Origin: Prevotella sp.
Lineage (GTDB): Bacteria; Bacteroidota; Bacteroidia; Bacteroidales; Bacteroidaceae
Assembly: GCA_017470055.1 (NCBI GenBank)
Contig: JAFUFD010000054.1
Span: 62,001-126,000, forward strand
Length of the DNA: 64,000 bases
Reading direction: 5' to 3'
The notes under the pieces: model-generated
The model's input: only the letters and a program-made list of their open reading frames with translations
The model's database searches: none
Told to the model about the DNA's origin: nothing
Translations under genes and position numbers: made by a program
Shown: positions 1 to 8,092 of the stretch, one piece after another
Layout of the letters: each line of letters begins with the position of its first letter
How positions within the stretch are numbered: position 1 is the first letter of the stretch

Positions 1-1729
1 GAGCCTGTTCCATATCGCCCTTCACGTCATTCGTTGCCTTCAACTGGTCGGGGGTGTCCTCATAGAGGAATGATGCCTCCAGTTCCTGTTGCATGAAACT
101 GTCGGCACTAAAGGCAAAGCCTTTTTCTCGTTTACGTGCCGCATAGAGTTTGATGAGGTCACGGGCGATGTCCTTCAGTTTGTTTTTGGTACGCTCCTTC
201 ATCCGTTCCCACTGACCAGTGCCTAATTGGGAGAGGCGAGGCGGTTCCCCATTATCCTGCGCCTTGTATTTGCTGACTTTATAGAGGGAATGGATAGACA
301 CATAGATGGAGCCTCCGCCCTGGTAGATGATTTTGATCATCTCCTGGTATTTCGGAGAACTCGGAGTGCCTGGAGTACTCTGAATGGGCATTCTGACGAG
401 ACCGCCAAACTTACCGATACCATGGTCGACATGGACAATATAATCGCCGACCTCAAACTGTTGGATTTCCTTGAGGGTGAGTGCCGCCTTACCACTACGA
501 GCCTTGTCGGAGCGCAGCGAGTATTTATGGAAACGGTCGAAGATCTCATGGTCGGTGAAGACACAGCAGTGGCTGTCGTGGTCGATGAAGCCGGAATGAA
601 GGGAATGGTCAACGTAATTGGCGGTGAGCGGTGGTTGACCGTTGTCTGTTGACAAGATGTCATGGAGACGGTCTAACTGTTTCTGACTATCGGCAAGAAC
701 ATAGAGGTGATAACCCTTCGACTGGTAGTCAGCAAAAGACTGGCGGAGCAGGTCGAAGTTCTTATGGAACAAAGGCTGTGGAGAGGTGTGGAACGACAGG
801 GTGACATCTGGTTTCACAGAAGGACGTTGTCCGAACTCAACCTGACGGAAGCCCTTTAGTTCACTCTTCCACTGGGCTCCATTGATTACCTGTACCTCCT
901 CTGGATTTGCCTCCTGACAAGTGCGGTCGATAGCGTCATGGACGTATTGGAAGTCCTTGGCGATGATGAGAGAAGAGGGAGGGAGGAAGGAGAGGAAGGA
1001 GGTGTACTGCGACACTGTCGCAGTACAGGAGACAGGAGAGACGACGCTCACCTGCTCCCGTTTATCCCGTGAGAGTTGGTCTTCCACCTCGAAGGTACGG
1101 ATAGAGTCGATATCATCACCAAAGAAGTCGATACGGAAGGGATACTCACTACTGAAACTATAGACATCGAGGATTGAGCCACGCAAGGCAAACTGCCCGG
1201 GCTCGTAGACGTAGTCGACCTCATGGAAATCCAAGTCTCTGAGGGTCTTGACAATCTCATCCACTACAACCGTCTGTCCTTGACGTAACACCAGTGTATG
1301 ACGCTCCAACTGCTGTTTGGACATCACCTGCTCGGCGATGGCGGAAGGATAGGTGACGATATAAGATGGATGATGTAAGATGGATGATGTAAGAGAGGTG
1401 AGGACCTCGGTACGGAGGATCTCATTGGCGGAATCACGCTGGGCGAACTTAATGGCACGGCGGAAGGAGGAGGGGAAGAAAAGGACATGCTCCTCGCCCT
1501 GTAGTTGTTTGAGGTCGTGATAGAAATAGCCTGCCTCCTCTTCGTCGTTGAGGAGGAAGACGGTTAACGGTTGGCGGTTAGCGGATAGCGAAGCGAAGAG
1601 CATCGGAGCGGAGGAGCCAACGAGTCCTTCGAGGAAAACCGATTTCACCGACTTTTCCCCTATCGTCTTTCTCAAGGCTTCCACTTGGGAAGCCTGTCCA
1701 TATAACTGTACTAACTCCTGTATCGTCAT
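1..1729 (-). CDS. mfd: Transcription-repair coupling factor Mfd, N-terminal part
   Basis: ATP-dependent translocase that removes RNA polymerase stalled at DNA lesions and recruits UvrA. The reading frame runs from the ATG at 1729 to the left edge, about 576 codons, so the helicase motor is outside the window. Visible in order: a UvrB-like homology module containing GQFALRGSILDVYS, an RNA-polymerase-interacting region with YQGGGSIYVSIHSLYKVSKY near residue 470, and the start of the helicase domain (EDTPDQLKATNDVKGDM near residue 557). The start overlaps the plsC stop by one base (TAATG), so translation is probably coupled. Codon phase agrees at widely spaced checkpoints, so no frameshift is apparent. 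Three short tandem repeats lie inside the coding sequence (351-386, 1362-1396, 1561-1595). Confidence 0.95.
   Translation of the reverse strand, partial: MTIQELVQLYGQASQVEALRKTIGEKSVKSVFLEGLVGSSAPMLFASLSANRQPLTVFLLNDEEEAGYFYHDLKQLQGEEHVLFFPSSFRRAIKFAQRDSANEILRTEVLTSLTSSILHHPSYIVTYPSAIAEQVMSKQQLERHTLVLRQGQTVVVDEIVKTLRDLDFHEVDYVYEPGQFALRGSILDVYSFSSEYPFRIDFFGDDIDSIRTFEVEDQLSRDKREQVSVVSPVSCTATVSQYTSFLSFLPPSSLIIAKDFQYVHDAIDRTCQEANPEEVQVINGAQWKSELKGFRQVEFGQRPSVKPDVTLSFHTSPQPLFHKNFDLLRQSFADYQSKGYHLYVLADSQKQLDRLHDILSTDNGQPPLTANYVDHSLHSGFIDHDSHCCVFTDHEIFDRFHKYSLRSDKARSGKAALTLKEIQQFEVGDYIVHVDHGIGKFGGLVRMPIQSTPGTPSSPKYQEMIKIIYQGGGSIYVSIHSLYKVSKYKAQDNGEPPRLSQLGTGQWERMKERTKNKLKDIARDLIKLYAARKREKGFAFSADSFMQQELEASFLYEDTPDQLKATNDVKGDMEQA
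351..386. repeat. Nine-base tandem repeat inside mfd
   Basis: Units ttcggagaa, ctcggagtg, cctggagta, ctctgaatg. It encodes a Ser/Thr/Pro-rich insertion (PIQSTPGTPSSPKYQ) just before the RNA-polymerase-interacting core and resembles the dnaX repeat in unit length and ACTC/GAGT content. Confidence 0.65.
1362..1396. repeat. Seven-base tandem repeat inside mfd, first
   Basis: Units taagatg, gatgatg, taagatg, gatgatg, taagaga; 35 bases in strict 7-base register within coding sequence. Confidence 0.8.
1561..1595. repeat. Seven-base tandem repeat inside mfd, second
   Basis: Units cggttaa, cggttgg, cggttag, cggatag, cgaagcg. Encodes SLSANRQPLTV near residue 50 of Mfd. Confidence 0.8.
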
Positions 1730-2493
1730 TACTGATCTGGATTCTCCACAAAGCCCTGATATTCGGGGGCAAGGGAGGACATGATACTGTCGTACGCCTC
1801 TTGCATCGTAGTCTGGACATTCTCCGCACCCTGTCCTTTAGGAGGAATGGGCGGATGGATGGTCAGTGTCAACGGGTGCCAGTTGACGAAATGCCAGTCA
1901 CGCATACGGGGCATGACAAGAAACGAGCCATTGATGGTCATAGGGACGACCGACAACCGCAACTCATCCGCCAAGGCAAAAGCCCCTTTCTTAAAGACTC
2001 CCATGTGACCGGTGAAACTACGGGCTCCCTCGGGAAACACGACCACGCTACAATTACCTGTCTCCAAGGTTTGACGTGCTTTCTCGTAGGTCGCCTTCAC
2101 CTTACTGGGTCCCCTTTTGTCTACGAAGATCTGATGCGACTTGGCACAGGCATACCCGACAAAGGGAATCTTCCGCAACTGGTATTTCATCATCCATTTG
2201 AAGTTCCTGCCCAAGTAACCATATATCAGAAAGATGTCAAAAGCCCCTTGATGGTTCGCCACGAAGACATACGACTGGTCGGTTGACAAATGCTCCTCAC
2301 CCTCTACCTTGACAGGCAGGAGGAAGGCACGGGTGATGACCCTTGCCCACCAACGCCCCGGGTAATAGCCCCAATAATGACCATCGCCCAAGGTACAACC
2401 GATACCGACGACAACAGCCGTCCATATCGTCATCAGAATCGTCACAGGGACTGCGATGAGCAACTGGTAGATTCGATAGAGCAACTTAACCAT
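1729..2493 (-). CDS. plsC: 1-acyl-sn-glycerol-3-phosphate acyltransferase (PlsC family)
   Basis: Membrane enzyme that acylates lysophosphatidate to phosphatidate in phospholipid synthesis. The 254-residue protein has an N-terminal hydrophobic segment (about residues 10-35). The HX4D catalytic motif NHQGAFD has its His at 81 and Asp at 86, and the substrate-binding motif FPEGARS is at 153-159. The length is normal for the family. It lies between the glycosyltransferase gene and mfd, all on the same strand with tiny spacers, so they are likely cotranscribed. The exact acyl-donor preference cannot be read from sequence. Confidence 0.93.
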   Translation of the reverse strand: MVKLLYRIYQLLIAVPVTILMTIWTAVVVGIGCTLGDGHYWGYYPGRWWARVITRAFLLPVKVEGEEHLSTDQSYVFVANHQGAFDIFLIYGYLGRNFKWMMKYQLRKIPFVGYACAKSHQIFVDKRGPSKVKATYEKARQTLETGNCSVVVFPEGARSFTGHMGVFKKGAFALADELRLSVVPMTINGSFLVMPRMRDWHFVNWHPLTLTIHPPIPPKGQGAENVQTTMQEAYDSIMSSLAPEYQGFVENPDQ

Positions 2494-2494
2494 G

Positions 2495-2515
2495 AACCTT
2501 TAACCTCTAAACTAT
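2495..2515. repeat. Seven-base repeat at the glycosyltransferase-plsC junction
   Basis: Units aaccttt, aacctct, aaactat. It spans the spacer and the glycosyltransferase stop codon. Confidence 0.6.
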
Positions 2516-3253
2516 CTTCGGATATTTCCGAGTCCAACCATCCCAGCGTAAGCGCATGACACCAAAGAACGCCTCGCCGAAGATACCACTCGACATCTTG
2601 GAAGTGCCCTCCCTGCGGTTGACGAAGATGACGGGTACCTCTTTGATCTTAAAACCAATCTTATAGGCGGTGAACTTCATCTCTATCTGGAAGGCATAGC
2701 CCTTAAAACGGATCTTATCGAGTTCGATAGTCTGGAGCACTCTGCGACGGTAGCATTTGAAGCCTGCCGTGGTGTCATGAACCTGAAAGCCTGTAATGAA
2801 ACGCACATATTTTGAGGCGAAATAACTCATCAGGACTCTACCCATGGGCCAGTTGACGACATTCACCCCACTGACATAACGACTGCCAATGGCGAGATCG
2901 TAGTTCTCATCAGCACAAGCGGCATAAAGACGTGGGAGGTCATTGGGGTCGTGACTGAAGTCGGCATCCATCTCGAAGATATAGTCATACGTCCGCTCCA
3001 ATGCCCACTTGAAACCAGTGATATAGGCGGTGCCAAGTCCTTGTTTTCCACTCCTCTCAAGGATAAACAGGCGGTCGGCAAACTCCGTTGCCATGAGTCC
3101 CTTGACGATGGTGGCGGTCCCATCAGGAGAGCCATCGTCAACGATGAGGATGTGGAACGACTTCTCCAAGGCGAATATCGCACGGATAATCTTCTCGATA
3201 TTCTCCTTCTCGTTGTAAGTTGGTATAATAACTATGCTGTCACTTTCGTTCAT
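2507..3253 (-). CDS. Polyprenol-phosphate mannosyltransferase-like GT2 glycosyltransferase (Dpm1 type)
   Basis: GT2 family enzyme resembling dolichol-phosphate mannose synthase. It probably transfers a sugar from a nucleotide sugar to a polyprenyl phosphate at the inner membrane. The start region IVIIPTYNEKENIEKIIRAI and LIVDDGSPDGT (about 37-46) form the nucleotide-binding part, and EMDADFSHDP supplies the DxD metal motif (D96, D98). At 248 residues it has the catalytic domain only, with no C-terminal membrane segments. A -7 box TACCTTTGC (3261-3269, minus) lies just upstream, and a seven-base repeat sits beyond it. The sugar is not determinable. Confidence 0.9.
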   Translation of the reverse strand: MNESDSIVIIPTYNEKENIEKIIRAIFALEKSFHILIVDDGSPDGTATIVKGLMATEFADRLFILERSGKQGLGTAYITGFKWALERTYDYIFEMDADFSHDPNDLPRLYAACADENYDLAIGSRYVSGVNVVNWPMGRVLMSYFASKYVRFITGFQVHDTTAGFKCYRRRVLQTIELDKIRFKGYAFQIEMKFTAYKIGFKIKEVPVIFVNRREGTSKMSSGIFGEAFFGVMRLRWDGWTRKYPKIV

Positions 3254-3278
3254 AACCGATGCAAAGGTAATAAATATA

Positions 3279-3306
3279 ATTGAAAGTTGAGAGTTGAAAC
3301 TTGAAA
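3279..3306. repeat. Seven-base repeat upstream of the glycosyltransferase promoter
   Basis: Units attgaaa, gttgaga, gttgaaa, cttgaaa, between the -7 box at 3261 and the metallophosphoesterase stop. Confidence 0.75.
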
Positions 3307-3309
3307 ATT

Positions 3310-4296
3310 TTATTTTTTACGATGTAAAGTGATGACGACAATCTCACCGGGGATACCTAAGCGGAAGGGGATGAGGGCTCCAAGCCCTGTAGAGATAAAC
3401 ATAGAACGGGCTCCCTCATGAACCCAGCCACCATACTCCTTATAACTCAACGAGGCGGGGGATAGTCCCAACAACCTCACTTGTCCCCCATGAGTATGAC
3501 CGCTCAACGTCAATTGCGCCTGACACTCAGGGAGTATCTTCTCACGCCATGCGGTGGGATCATGCTGAAGAAGGATGATGAAAGGCGATTGGTTGTTGGC
3601 GATTGGCTGTTGGCTACGAATACCTTCCAATGTTTTCTTAACATCACCACGACGGGGCATTCGTTTGATAGTGCCCCAGTTCTCCATCCCTGCAATGACT
3701 ATCGAGTCACTATCCCGATGGATGACACGATGCTCATTCATGAGAAGTGTCCACCCTGCCTGTCGCTCCAACTCCTGCGTCTTCTTACAATTCGCCTCCT
3801 TGGTCAGAGAGTCGTCTGGTTGATAGATCGCATAGTCGTGGTTGCCCAAAACGGAATACAGACCGTCAGGGGCTTTCAGACGACGGAGTTGAGGAAGATG
3901 CTCGACGAGTTCTTCGGGATAGACATTCTGCAGGTCACCCGTAAACACAATCATATCCGGATGCTGCGCCAACATACTGTCTACCGCCCTTTCCAGCATC
4001 CACTTCCTGCTCCCTGTCATGGTACCGATATGCGCATCGGAAAACTGGACGATGCGATAGCCGTCGAAAGCGGCGGGGATATCCTCGCTGGCATATTCTA
4101 TATGGCGGACTTCCAACTGCTGATAGCCTACAAACAGTCCATACAGGCAAAACAGGATGGCGAGGAGCGCAAGGACTACTCCCGTCTTCCTCCCCCAACG
4201 ACGGGGCAAGAGATAACGGCAAAGGAGATACACCACCAAAGGGGTCACTAAGAAAGTGACTATGAGGAAAAAGGGGATGGCGTAGCGAGCAATCAT
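3310..4296 (-). CDS. Membrane-anchored metallophosphoesterase
   Basis: Calcineurin-like phosphoesterase of the YkuE/YaeI type. Two N-terminal membrane segments (about residues 5-28 and 40-58) precede the catalytic domain. Metal-binding motifs appear in the usual order: SDAHIGT (D87, H89), FTGDLQN (D121), LGNHDY, LLQHDP and SGHTHGGQ. Its length of 328 residues is ordinary. The segment GIRSQQPIANNQSPF is encoded by a seven-base tandem repeat (3585-3612) and is probably an inserted loop. The substrate is unknown; relatives have been linked to lipid or nucleotide phosphoester cleavage. It follows the MetH-activation gene across a repeat-filled 18-base spacer. Confidence 0.88.
   Translation of the reverse strand: MIARYAIPFFLIVTFLVTPLVVYLLCRYLLPRRWGRKTGVVLALLAILFCLYGLFVGYQQLEVRHIEYASEDIPAAFDGYRIVQFSDAHIGTMTGSRKWMLERAVDSMLAQHPDMIVFTGDLQNVYPEELVEHLPQLRRLKAPDGLYSVLGNHDYAIYQPDDSLTKEANCKKTQELERQAGWTLLMNEHRVIHRDSDSIVIAGMENWGTIKRMPRRGDVKKTLEGIRSQQPIANNQSPFIILLQHDPTAWREKILPECQAQLTLSGHTHGGQVRLLGLSPASLSYKEYGGWVHEGARSMFISTGLGALIPFRLGIPGEIVVITLHRKK
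3585..3612. repeat. Seven-base repeat inside the metallophosphoesterase gene
   Basis: Units gcgattg, gttgttg, gcgattg, gctgttg. Encodes SQQPIANNQSP. Confidence 0.75.
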
Positions 4297-4297
4297 A

Positions 4298-4325
4298 GGG
4301 TTAGCGATTAGGGGTTAGAGGTTAG
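4298..4325. repeat. Seven-base repeat at the metallophosphoesterase/MetH-activation junction
   Basis: Units gggttag, cgattag, gggttag, aggttag. It makes the last codons and stop of the MetH-activation gene and the whole spacer up to the next gene. Confidence 0.85.
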
Positions 4326-5109
4326 CGAGAAGGTATTTACGAAGCACCTCGACGGGAAGACCTCGCCGCCGGGCATAGTCTTGCAGTTGGTCTTCCCCGA
4401 TCTTTCCGATAGAGAAATAATGCGCAGCAGGAAGTGCCATCATCAAGCCACTGACACTGGCATGGGGCTTCATGGCACCGTGCTCCGTGAGTCGAATACC
4501 AATCTGTCGGAACTCCAGGAGTTTGTCGAGAACGAAGTTCAGACTGGTGTCTGGCAGCGAGGGATAGCCGACAGCGGGACGGATGCCCTGAAACTTCTCG
4601 GCATGCAGTTCCCCCATCGTCAGATGCTCGTCAGGCGCATAGCCCCATATCTCCTTACGAACCTCCTCATGGAGCCTCTCCGCTGCCGCTTCTGCAAGAC
4701 GGTCGGCAAGCAGTTGCACCATCATCTTCTGATAGGTATCACGGTCGAAATCAGTCTCCAAACCATGGTCTACAGAGGTAGCAAAGACACCGATATGATC
4801 GTGTTGGGGATGGATGAAGTCGGAGAGGCAGAGGTGTTCACTGCCTGCCTCTTGCTGGCGGAGGAAAGGACAGCGACAAGGTTGCTGCATAGAAGGCGAC
4901 GAGAGGATGATGTCATCCCCTTCGCTATGTGCCTCGAAGAGTTGGAAGAGAGCATAGGCATGGTATTTCCCGTCGAGTTGGGAGAGCATCTGCTCCGCCT
5001 CTGCCCTACTCTGTTGCTGTTGGTCGGGAGTACGCAACTGCCACGCATAGTAGAAATACGCCCAGTTGATATAGGGCTGCAGGTCGTGTATCTCGTAGGT
5101 ACGTCTCAT
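4315..5109 (-). CDS. Stand-alone cobalamin-dependent methionine synthase activation domain protein
   Basis: Corresponds to the C-terminal S-adenosylmethionine-binding activation domain of MetH, which reductively remethylates inactive cob(II)alamin. The start LQPYINWAYFYYAWQL and the core IRPAVGYPSLPD followed by LTEHGAMKPHASVSGLMMAL and YFSIGKIGEDQLQDYA match that domain, with RPAxGYP binding AdoMet. No homocysteine, folate or cobalamin domain is present in its 264 residues, so it must act in trans on a MetH encoded elsewhere. The start overlaps the pyrC stop by four bases (ATGA). Its last codons and stop are made by a seven-base repeat (4298-4325). Confidence 0.88.
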   Translation of the reverse strand: MRRTYEIHDLQPYINWAYFYYAWQLRTPDQQQQSRAEAEQMLSQLDGKYHAYALFQLFEAHSEGDDIILSSPSMQQPCRCPFLRQQEAGSEHLCLSDFIHPQHDHIGVFATSVDHGLETDFDRDTYQKMMVQLLADRLAEAAAERLHEEVRKEIWGYAPDEHLTMGELHAEKFQGIRPAVGYPSLPDTSLNFVLDKLLEFRQIGIRLTEHGAMKPHASVSGLMMALPAAHYFSIGKIGEDQLQDYARRRGLPVEVLRKYLLANL

Positions 5110-6458
5110 CTGAAAGCGATCTCTTCTCCAATATAGTCGGTATCTACTTTCCCGTCGACATAGACGGTATGTCCGTTACACAGGGTGCGCTCCACTTTCC
5201 AAAGGAAGGTATGTCCCTCCATCGGACTCCATCCGCACTTACTCAAGATGCAGGAAGGGGTGACCGTCCAACCCGTGTTTGGACGTACCATCACCAAATC
5301 GGCACGATAGCCTGGACGAATAAACCCACGCTGGCGTATGTCAAACAGACGGGCTGGGTTATGGCACATCAACTCCACCAGTCGCTCCAGGCTCAAGACA
5401 CCCTCATCAACGAGTTCGAGCATCGTCACCAGGGAGAACTGTATCATGGGCATACCACTTGCCGCTCTGGCGCATTCTCCCTCTTTCTGAGACAGGAGAT
5501 GAGGAGCATGGTCGGTGCCAACGACGGTAATCCTGCCATCGTTCAGCGCTTGCTGCAATGCCTCTCTGTCCCGCTCTGTCTTCACGGCAGGATTGCATTT
5601 GATGCGTGTCCCTAAGGAATGGTAGTCACGGTCGGAGAAATAGAGGTGGGAGACGGTGGCTTCAGCGGTGATAGAAGGATGCGACGATGTCGCATCATAG
5701 GGGACAGGTTCCAGCAGTTCCAGTTCCTTGGCGGTGGTGAGATGGGCGACATGCAGGCAGGCATGATGCTTACGGGCAAGTTCTACGGCGAGTCTCGTAC
5801 TCTCATAGCAAGCCTCCACACTACGTATCTCGGGATGATGCGTCACCTTGGGGTCATCTCCATATCTCGCCTTAGCCTCAGCCATGTTACGATTGATGAT
5901 GGCTGTGTCCTCACAATGTGCCATCAGAGGCAGTCTGGCGGTCTTGAAGATACGCTCTAAGGATTCCCTCCTGTCTACCAACATGTTTCCTGTGGAAGAG
6001 CCCATGAAGAGTTTGATGCCCGGTATGCGGTGGACATCCAACTGTGCGAAACTATCGACATTATCATTGGTAGCGCCATAGAAGAAACTGTAATTGACAT
6101 GACTCTTCTGTCGGGCAATAGCGAATTTCTGCTCTAATGCCTCTAAGGTCGTTGTTTGGGGATTGGTATTGGGCATGTCGAAGAAAGAGGTGACACCCCC
6201 TGCTGCTGCGGCACGACTCTCACTATCGATATCGGCTTTCTCGGTAAGTCCCGGCTCACGGAAATGCACATGGTCATCAATGATGCCCGGAAGGATGTAA
6301 CAGCCCGTGGCGTTGATGACTTCACTGTCTGCGATTTGCGGTAAGCGGTTTGCGGTAAGCGGCAATATCTCGACGATATTACCATCCTCGATGATCAGCG
6401 TACCATCGAAGGTACGACCTTCATTGACAATCGTTCCACCTTCGATGACTATTCTCAT
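5106..6458 (-). CDS. pyrC: Dihydroorotase
   Basis: Zinc amidohydrolase converting carbamoyl-aspartate to dihydroorotate in pyrimidine synthesis. Motifs: DDHVHFREPG (His63, His65 metal ligands), GIKLFMGSS (the lysine that becomes the carboxylated bridge), MAHCEDTA, HVAHLTT and GTDHAPH (catalytic Asp). The length of 450 residues fits class I dihydroorotases. Residues about 32-45, LPLTANRLPQIADS, are encoded by a 35-base seven-mer repeat (6331-6365). It is translationally coupled to the downstream MetH-activation gene and starts 7 bases after the lipoprotein stop. Hydantoinase or allantoinase is less likely given the length and the HFREPG motif. Confidence 0.92.
   Translation of the reverse strand: MRIVIEGGTIVNEGRTFDGTLIIEDGNIVEILPLTANRLPQIADSEVINATGCYILPGIIDDHVHFREPGLTEKADIDSESRAAAAGGVTSFFDMPNTNPQTTTLEALEQKFAIARQKSHVNYSFFYGATNDNVDSFAQLDVHRIPGIKLFMGSSTGNMLVDRRESLERIFKTARLPLMAHCEDTAIINRNMAEAKARYGDDPKVTHHPEIRSVEACYESTRLAVELARKHHACLHVAHLTTAKELELLEPVPYDATSSHPSITAEATVSHLYFSDRDYHSLGTRIKCNPAVKTERDREALQQALNDGRITVVGTDHAPHLLSQKEGECARAASGMPMIQFSLVTMLELVDEGVLSLERLVELMCHNPARLFDIRQRGFIRPGYRADLVMVRPNTGWTVTPSCILSKCGWSPMEGHTFLWKVERTLCNGHTVYVDGKVDTDYIGEEIAFR
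6331..6365. repeat. Seven-base repeat inside pyrC
   Basis: Units gcgattt, gcggtaa, gcggttt, gcggtaa, gcggcaa. Encodes LPLTANRLPQIAD between two N-terminal strands of dihydroorotase. Confidence 0.85.
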
Positions 6459-6465
6459 ATAGTGA

Positions 6466-7179
6466 CTATTTCTGTGGTTCCTCGCCCAGTCCGTTCATCC
6501 GGTTCTCGTTCTCCTGGGCTGTCTGATAGTAGTCTTTCACGTAAGGATCGCTCTTGAACTTCGCCGTTGCCTTCGACATGATATCCTCTATCTGGGGAGT
6601 CAAGATGGGATAGCGATACTGACTGGTGATCATCATAAAGACACCGGGACCCAGCACATTGTCGAAATTCGACTCGATGAACCTCATCACCAGGTCGTCC
6701 TCCTCCTTGGCTATCTTTGTAGCCTCTGCGGAAAGTTGACGGTTGATGTCGTCCTCCTCTATACCTTCCAGTAACATCTGACTCTGCTTATGGGAGAGTT
6801 CGTTCATCTGATTAGTCAACTGGTTGTGCTTATCGATGAACTTATACAAAGAGTCGTTCATGGGAGTACCACCCACCAACTGACGCACATTGTCAATACG
6901 GATGGTGATGTCGCCTTTCTCCAGAACTACGGGCATGATGCTCTCATCGTCCATGTACAGGCTTGCCATTCGAATAGTATCGAGAAGACCCGTGAAATGG
7001 AACTCACCATGCACCACGTCACAGGAGTCTATCGTCTTATATTCATTATTCTTAATAGCCTTCAGGTATAGTTTACTGCCATCCAACGCAGAGACAGTAG
7101 AAGTGCCTTCCACGTTATAAGAACTGGCGCACGACGCTAAGAGCGCCATTATGGCAGGTAATAAAAGAAGTTTCTTCAT
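6466..7179 (-). CDS. DUF4369-type lipoprotein
   Basis: A 237-residue predicted lipoprotein: signal MKKLLLLPAIMALLASC with the lipobox cysteine at residue 17. The N-terminal half (YLKAIKN..., VVLEKGDITIRID) resembles DUF4369, the domain that in Bacteroidetes often precedes a TlpA-like thioredoxin domain. No CxxC thioredoxin motif follows; the C-terminal half is helical and charged. Probably a periplasmic or outer-membrane lipoprotein of unknown role. A -7 box TACATTTGC (7200-7208) is 20 bases upstream, so it heads the transcript that continues into pyrC. Confidence 0.82.
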   Translation of the reverse strand: MKKLLLLPAIMALLASCASSYNVEGTSTVSALDGSKLYLKAIKNNEYKTIDSCDVVHGEFHFTGLLDTIRMASLYMDDESIMPVVLEKGDITIRIDNVRQLVGGTPMNDSLYKFIDKHNQLTNQMNELSHKQSQMLLEGIEEDDINRQLSAEATKIAKEEDDLVMRFIESNFDNVLGPGVFMMITSQYRYPILTPQIEDIMSKATAKFKSDPYVKDYYQTAQENENRMNGLGEEPQK

Positions 7180-7284
7180 ATACTTTGTTCATTTTCTCGG
7201 CAAATGTACAACGATGGATTGAAAAGAAGAAAAATATTTGCGCAATTTAATACATTTGCGCAAATATTAGCGTTTTTTTGCCTA

Positions 7285-7677
7285 CTATGACTCTTTTTCC
7301 AACTCATTTGCGATTCGGTGACTGGTATAAAGTTGTAATATGGCTGCCACCAACAGGATGACAATCCAGTTGTTGTGTACATATTTAATATATACAAGGA
7401 AATCAAGACTCAGGAAATTCGCCTGACTGGCAAACATCATCAGGGCGGCTATCAGGAAAAGGACATCGCTGATGAGCATGATGCGACGAAGACGACGGAT
7501 GGTGAAATTCGTCCCCTCATAGGTCTGGCGCATCTGGATAGCCGCAAAAAGCAAGGCACCTGGAGCAAAAACATACGGAGCCCACGACTGGACGAAAAGA
7601 CTGGCACCCGAGCCTATCACCATCAACATGCCTCCCAAGAGCATCAGGAGGGTCTCTATCTTACTCAACTGCCTCAT
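7285..7677 (-). CDS. Small membrane protein with four predicted segments, function unknown
   Basis: The chosen start MRQLSKIETLLMLLG gives 130 residues with four hydrophobic segments (around residues 8-25, 30-48, 65-85 and 105-122). A start 14 codons further up is open but overlaps more of the preceding gene. It overlaps the divIC 3' end by 17 bases, implying coupled translation with a divisome gene, yet no functional motif is recognised. Conserved small membrane proteins at this position are common in Bacteroidales; no function is asserted. Confidence 0.75.
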   Translation of the reverse strand: MRQLSKIETLLMLLGGMLMVIGSGASLFVQSWAPYVFAPGALLFAAIQMRQTYEGTNFTIRRLRRIMLISDVLFLIAALMMFASQANFLSLDFLVYIKYVHNNWIVILLVAAILQLYTSHRIANELEKES

Positions 7678-8008
7678 TCTCGGAAAGTAATGTCTGGGGG
7701 TGATCACCACTGAAGACAAAGATATCCTCGTCGTCCTCCTTCATGAAATAACGCTCACGGGCTATCTTCTCTATCGCCTTGGGATTGCTGTTGAGCATCT
7801 TGATCTGCTGCTGGTCGTGCTTATACCGCGCTGTCTGACGATTGATCTCGTCCTGCAACTCGCCAATACGCTCCTGATTCTTGAAATGATGCCATACACT
7901 GCTCTCATCCACAAAACCGATCAGGATAACGGCAATAACTGTCACCACCGCATATTTCAGCCATGGCAGACGATAGAGTCTCTCGAATATGTGCTTCAGT
8001 CGTTTCAT
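7661..8008 (-). CDS. Septum formation initiator (DivIC/FtsB family)
   Basis: Small bitopic divisome protein. The start MKRLKHIFERLYRLPWLKYA was chosen because the twelve upstream in-frame codons fall in the promoter and a seven-base repeat. One membrane helix (about 18-38) is followed by a coiled coil (IGELQDEINRQTARYKHDQQQIKML) and the family signature IEKIARERYFMKEDDEDIFVF. It is 115 residues long, normal for the family. The -7 box TATCTTTGC (8016-8024) directly precedes the start. It diverges from dnaX over a short shared promoter region. Confidence 0.88.
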   Translation of the reverse strand: MKRLKHIFERLYRLPWLKYAVVTVIAVILIGFVDESSVWHHFKNQERIGELQDEINRQTARYKHDQQQIKMLNSNPKAIEKIARERYFMKEDDEDIFVFSGDHPQTLLSENEAVE

Positions 8009-8015
8009 AATTTTT

Positions 8016-8024
8016 GCAAAGATA
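8016..8024 (-). promoter_or_regulatory. -7 promoter box of divIC
   Basis: Minus-strand TATCTTTGC fits the Bacteroidetes sigma-ABfr -7 consensus TAnnTTTG, eight bases from the divIC start. TTTG copies in the adjacent seven-base repeat could act as -33 elements. Confidence 0.75.
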
Positions 8025-8032
8025 CAAAATAA

Positions 8033-8060
8033 TTCATAGTTCAAAGTTCAAAGTTCATAT
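8033..8060. repeat. Seven-base tandem repeat between divIC and dnaX
   Basis: Four units with exact 7-base register: ttcatag, ttcaaag, ttcaaag, ttcatat. It occupies the divergent promoter region. Confidence 0.85.
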
Positions 8061-8068
8061 TTTTTTTG

Positions 8069-8077
8069 TATTTTTGC
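8069..8077 (+). promoter_or_regulatory. -7 promoter box of dnaX
   Basis: TATTTTTGC matches TAnnTTTGC and lies 15 bases before the dnaX ATG. Confidence 0.7.
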
Positions 8078-8092
8078 AAGAAATTTATGTGA

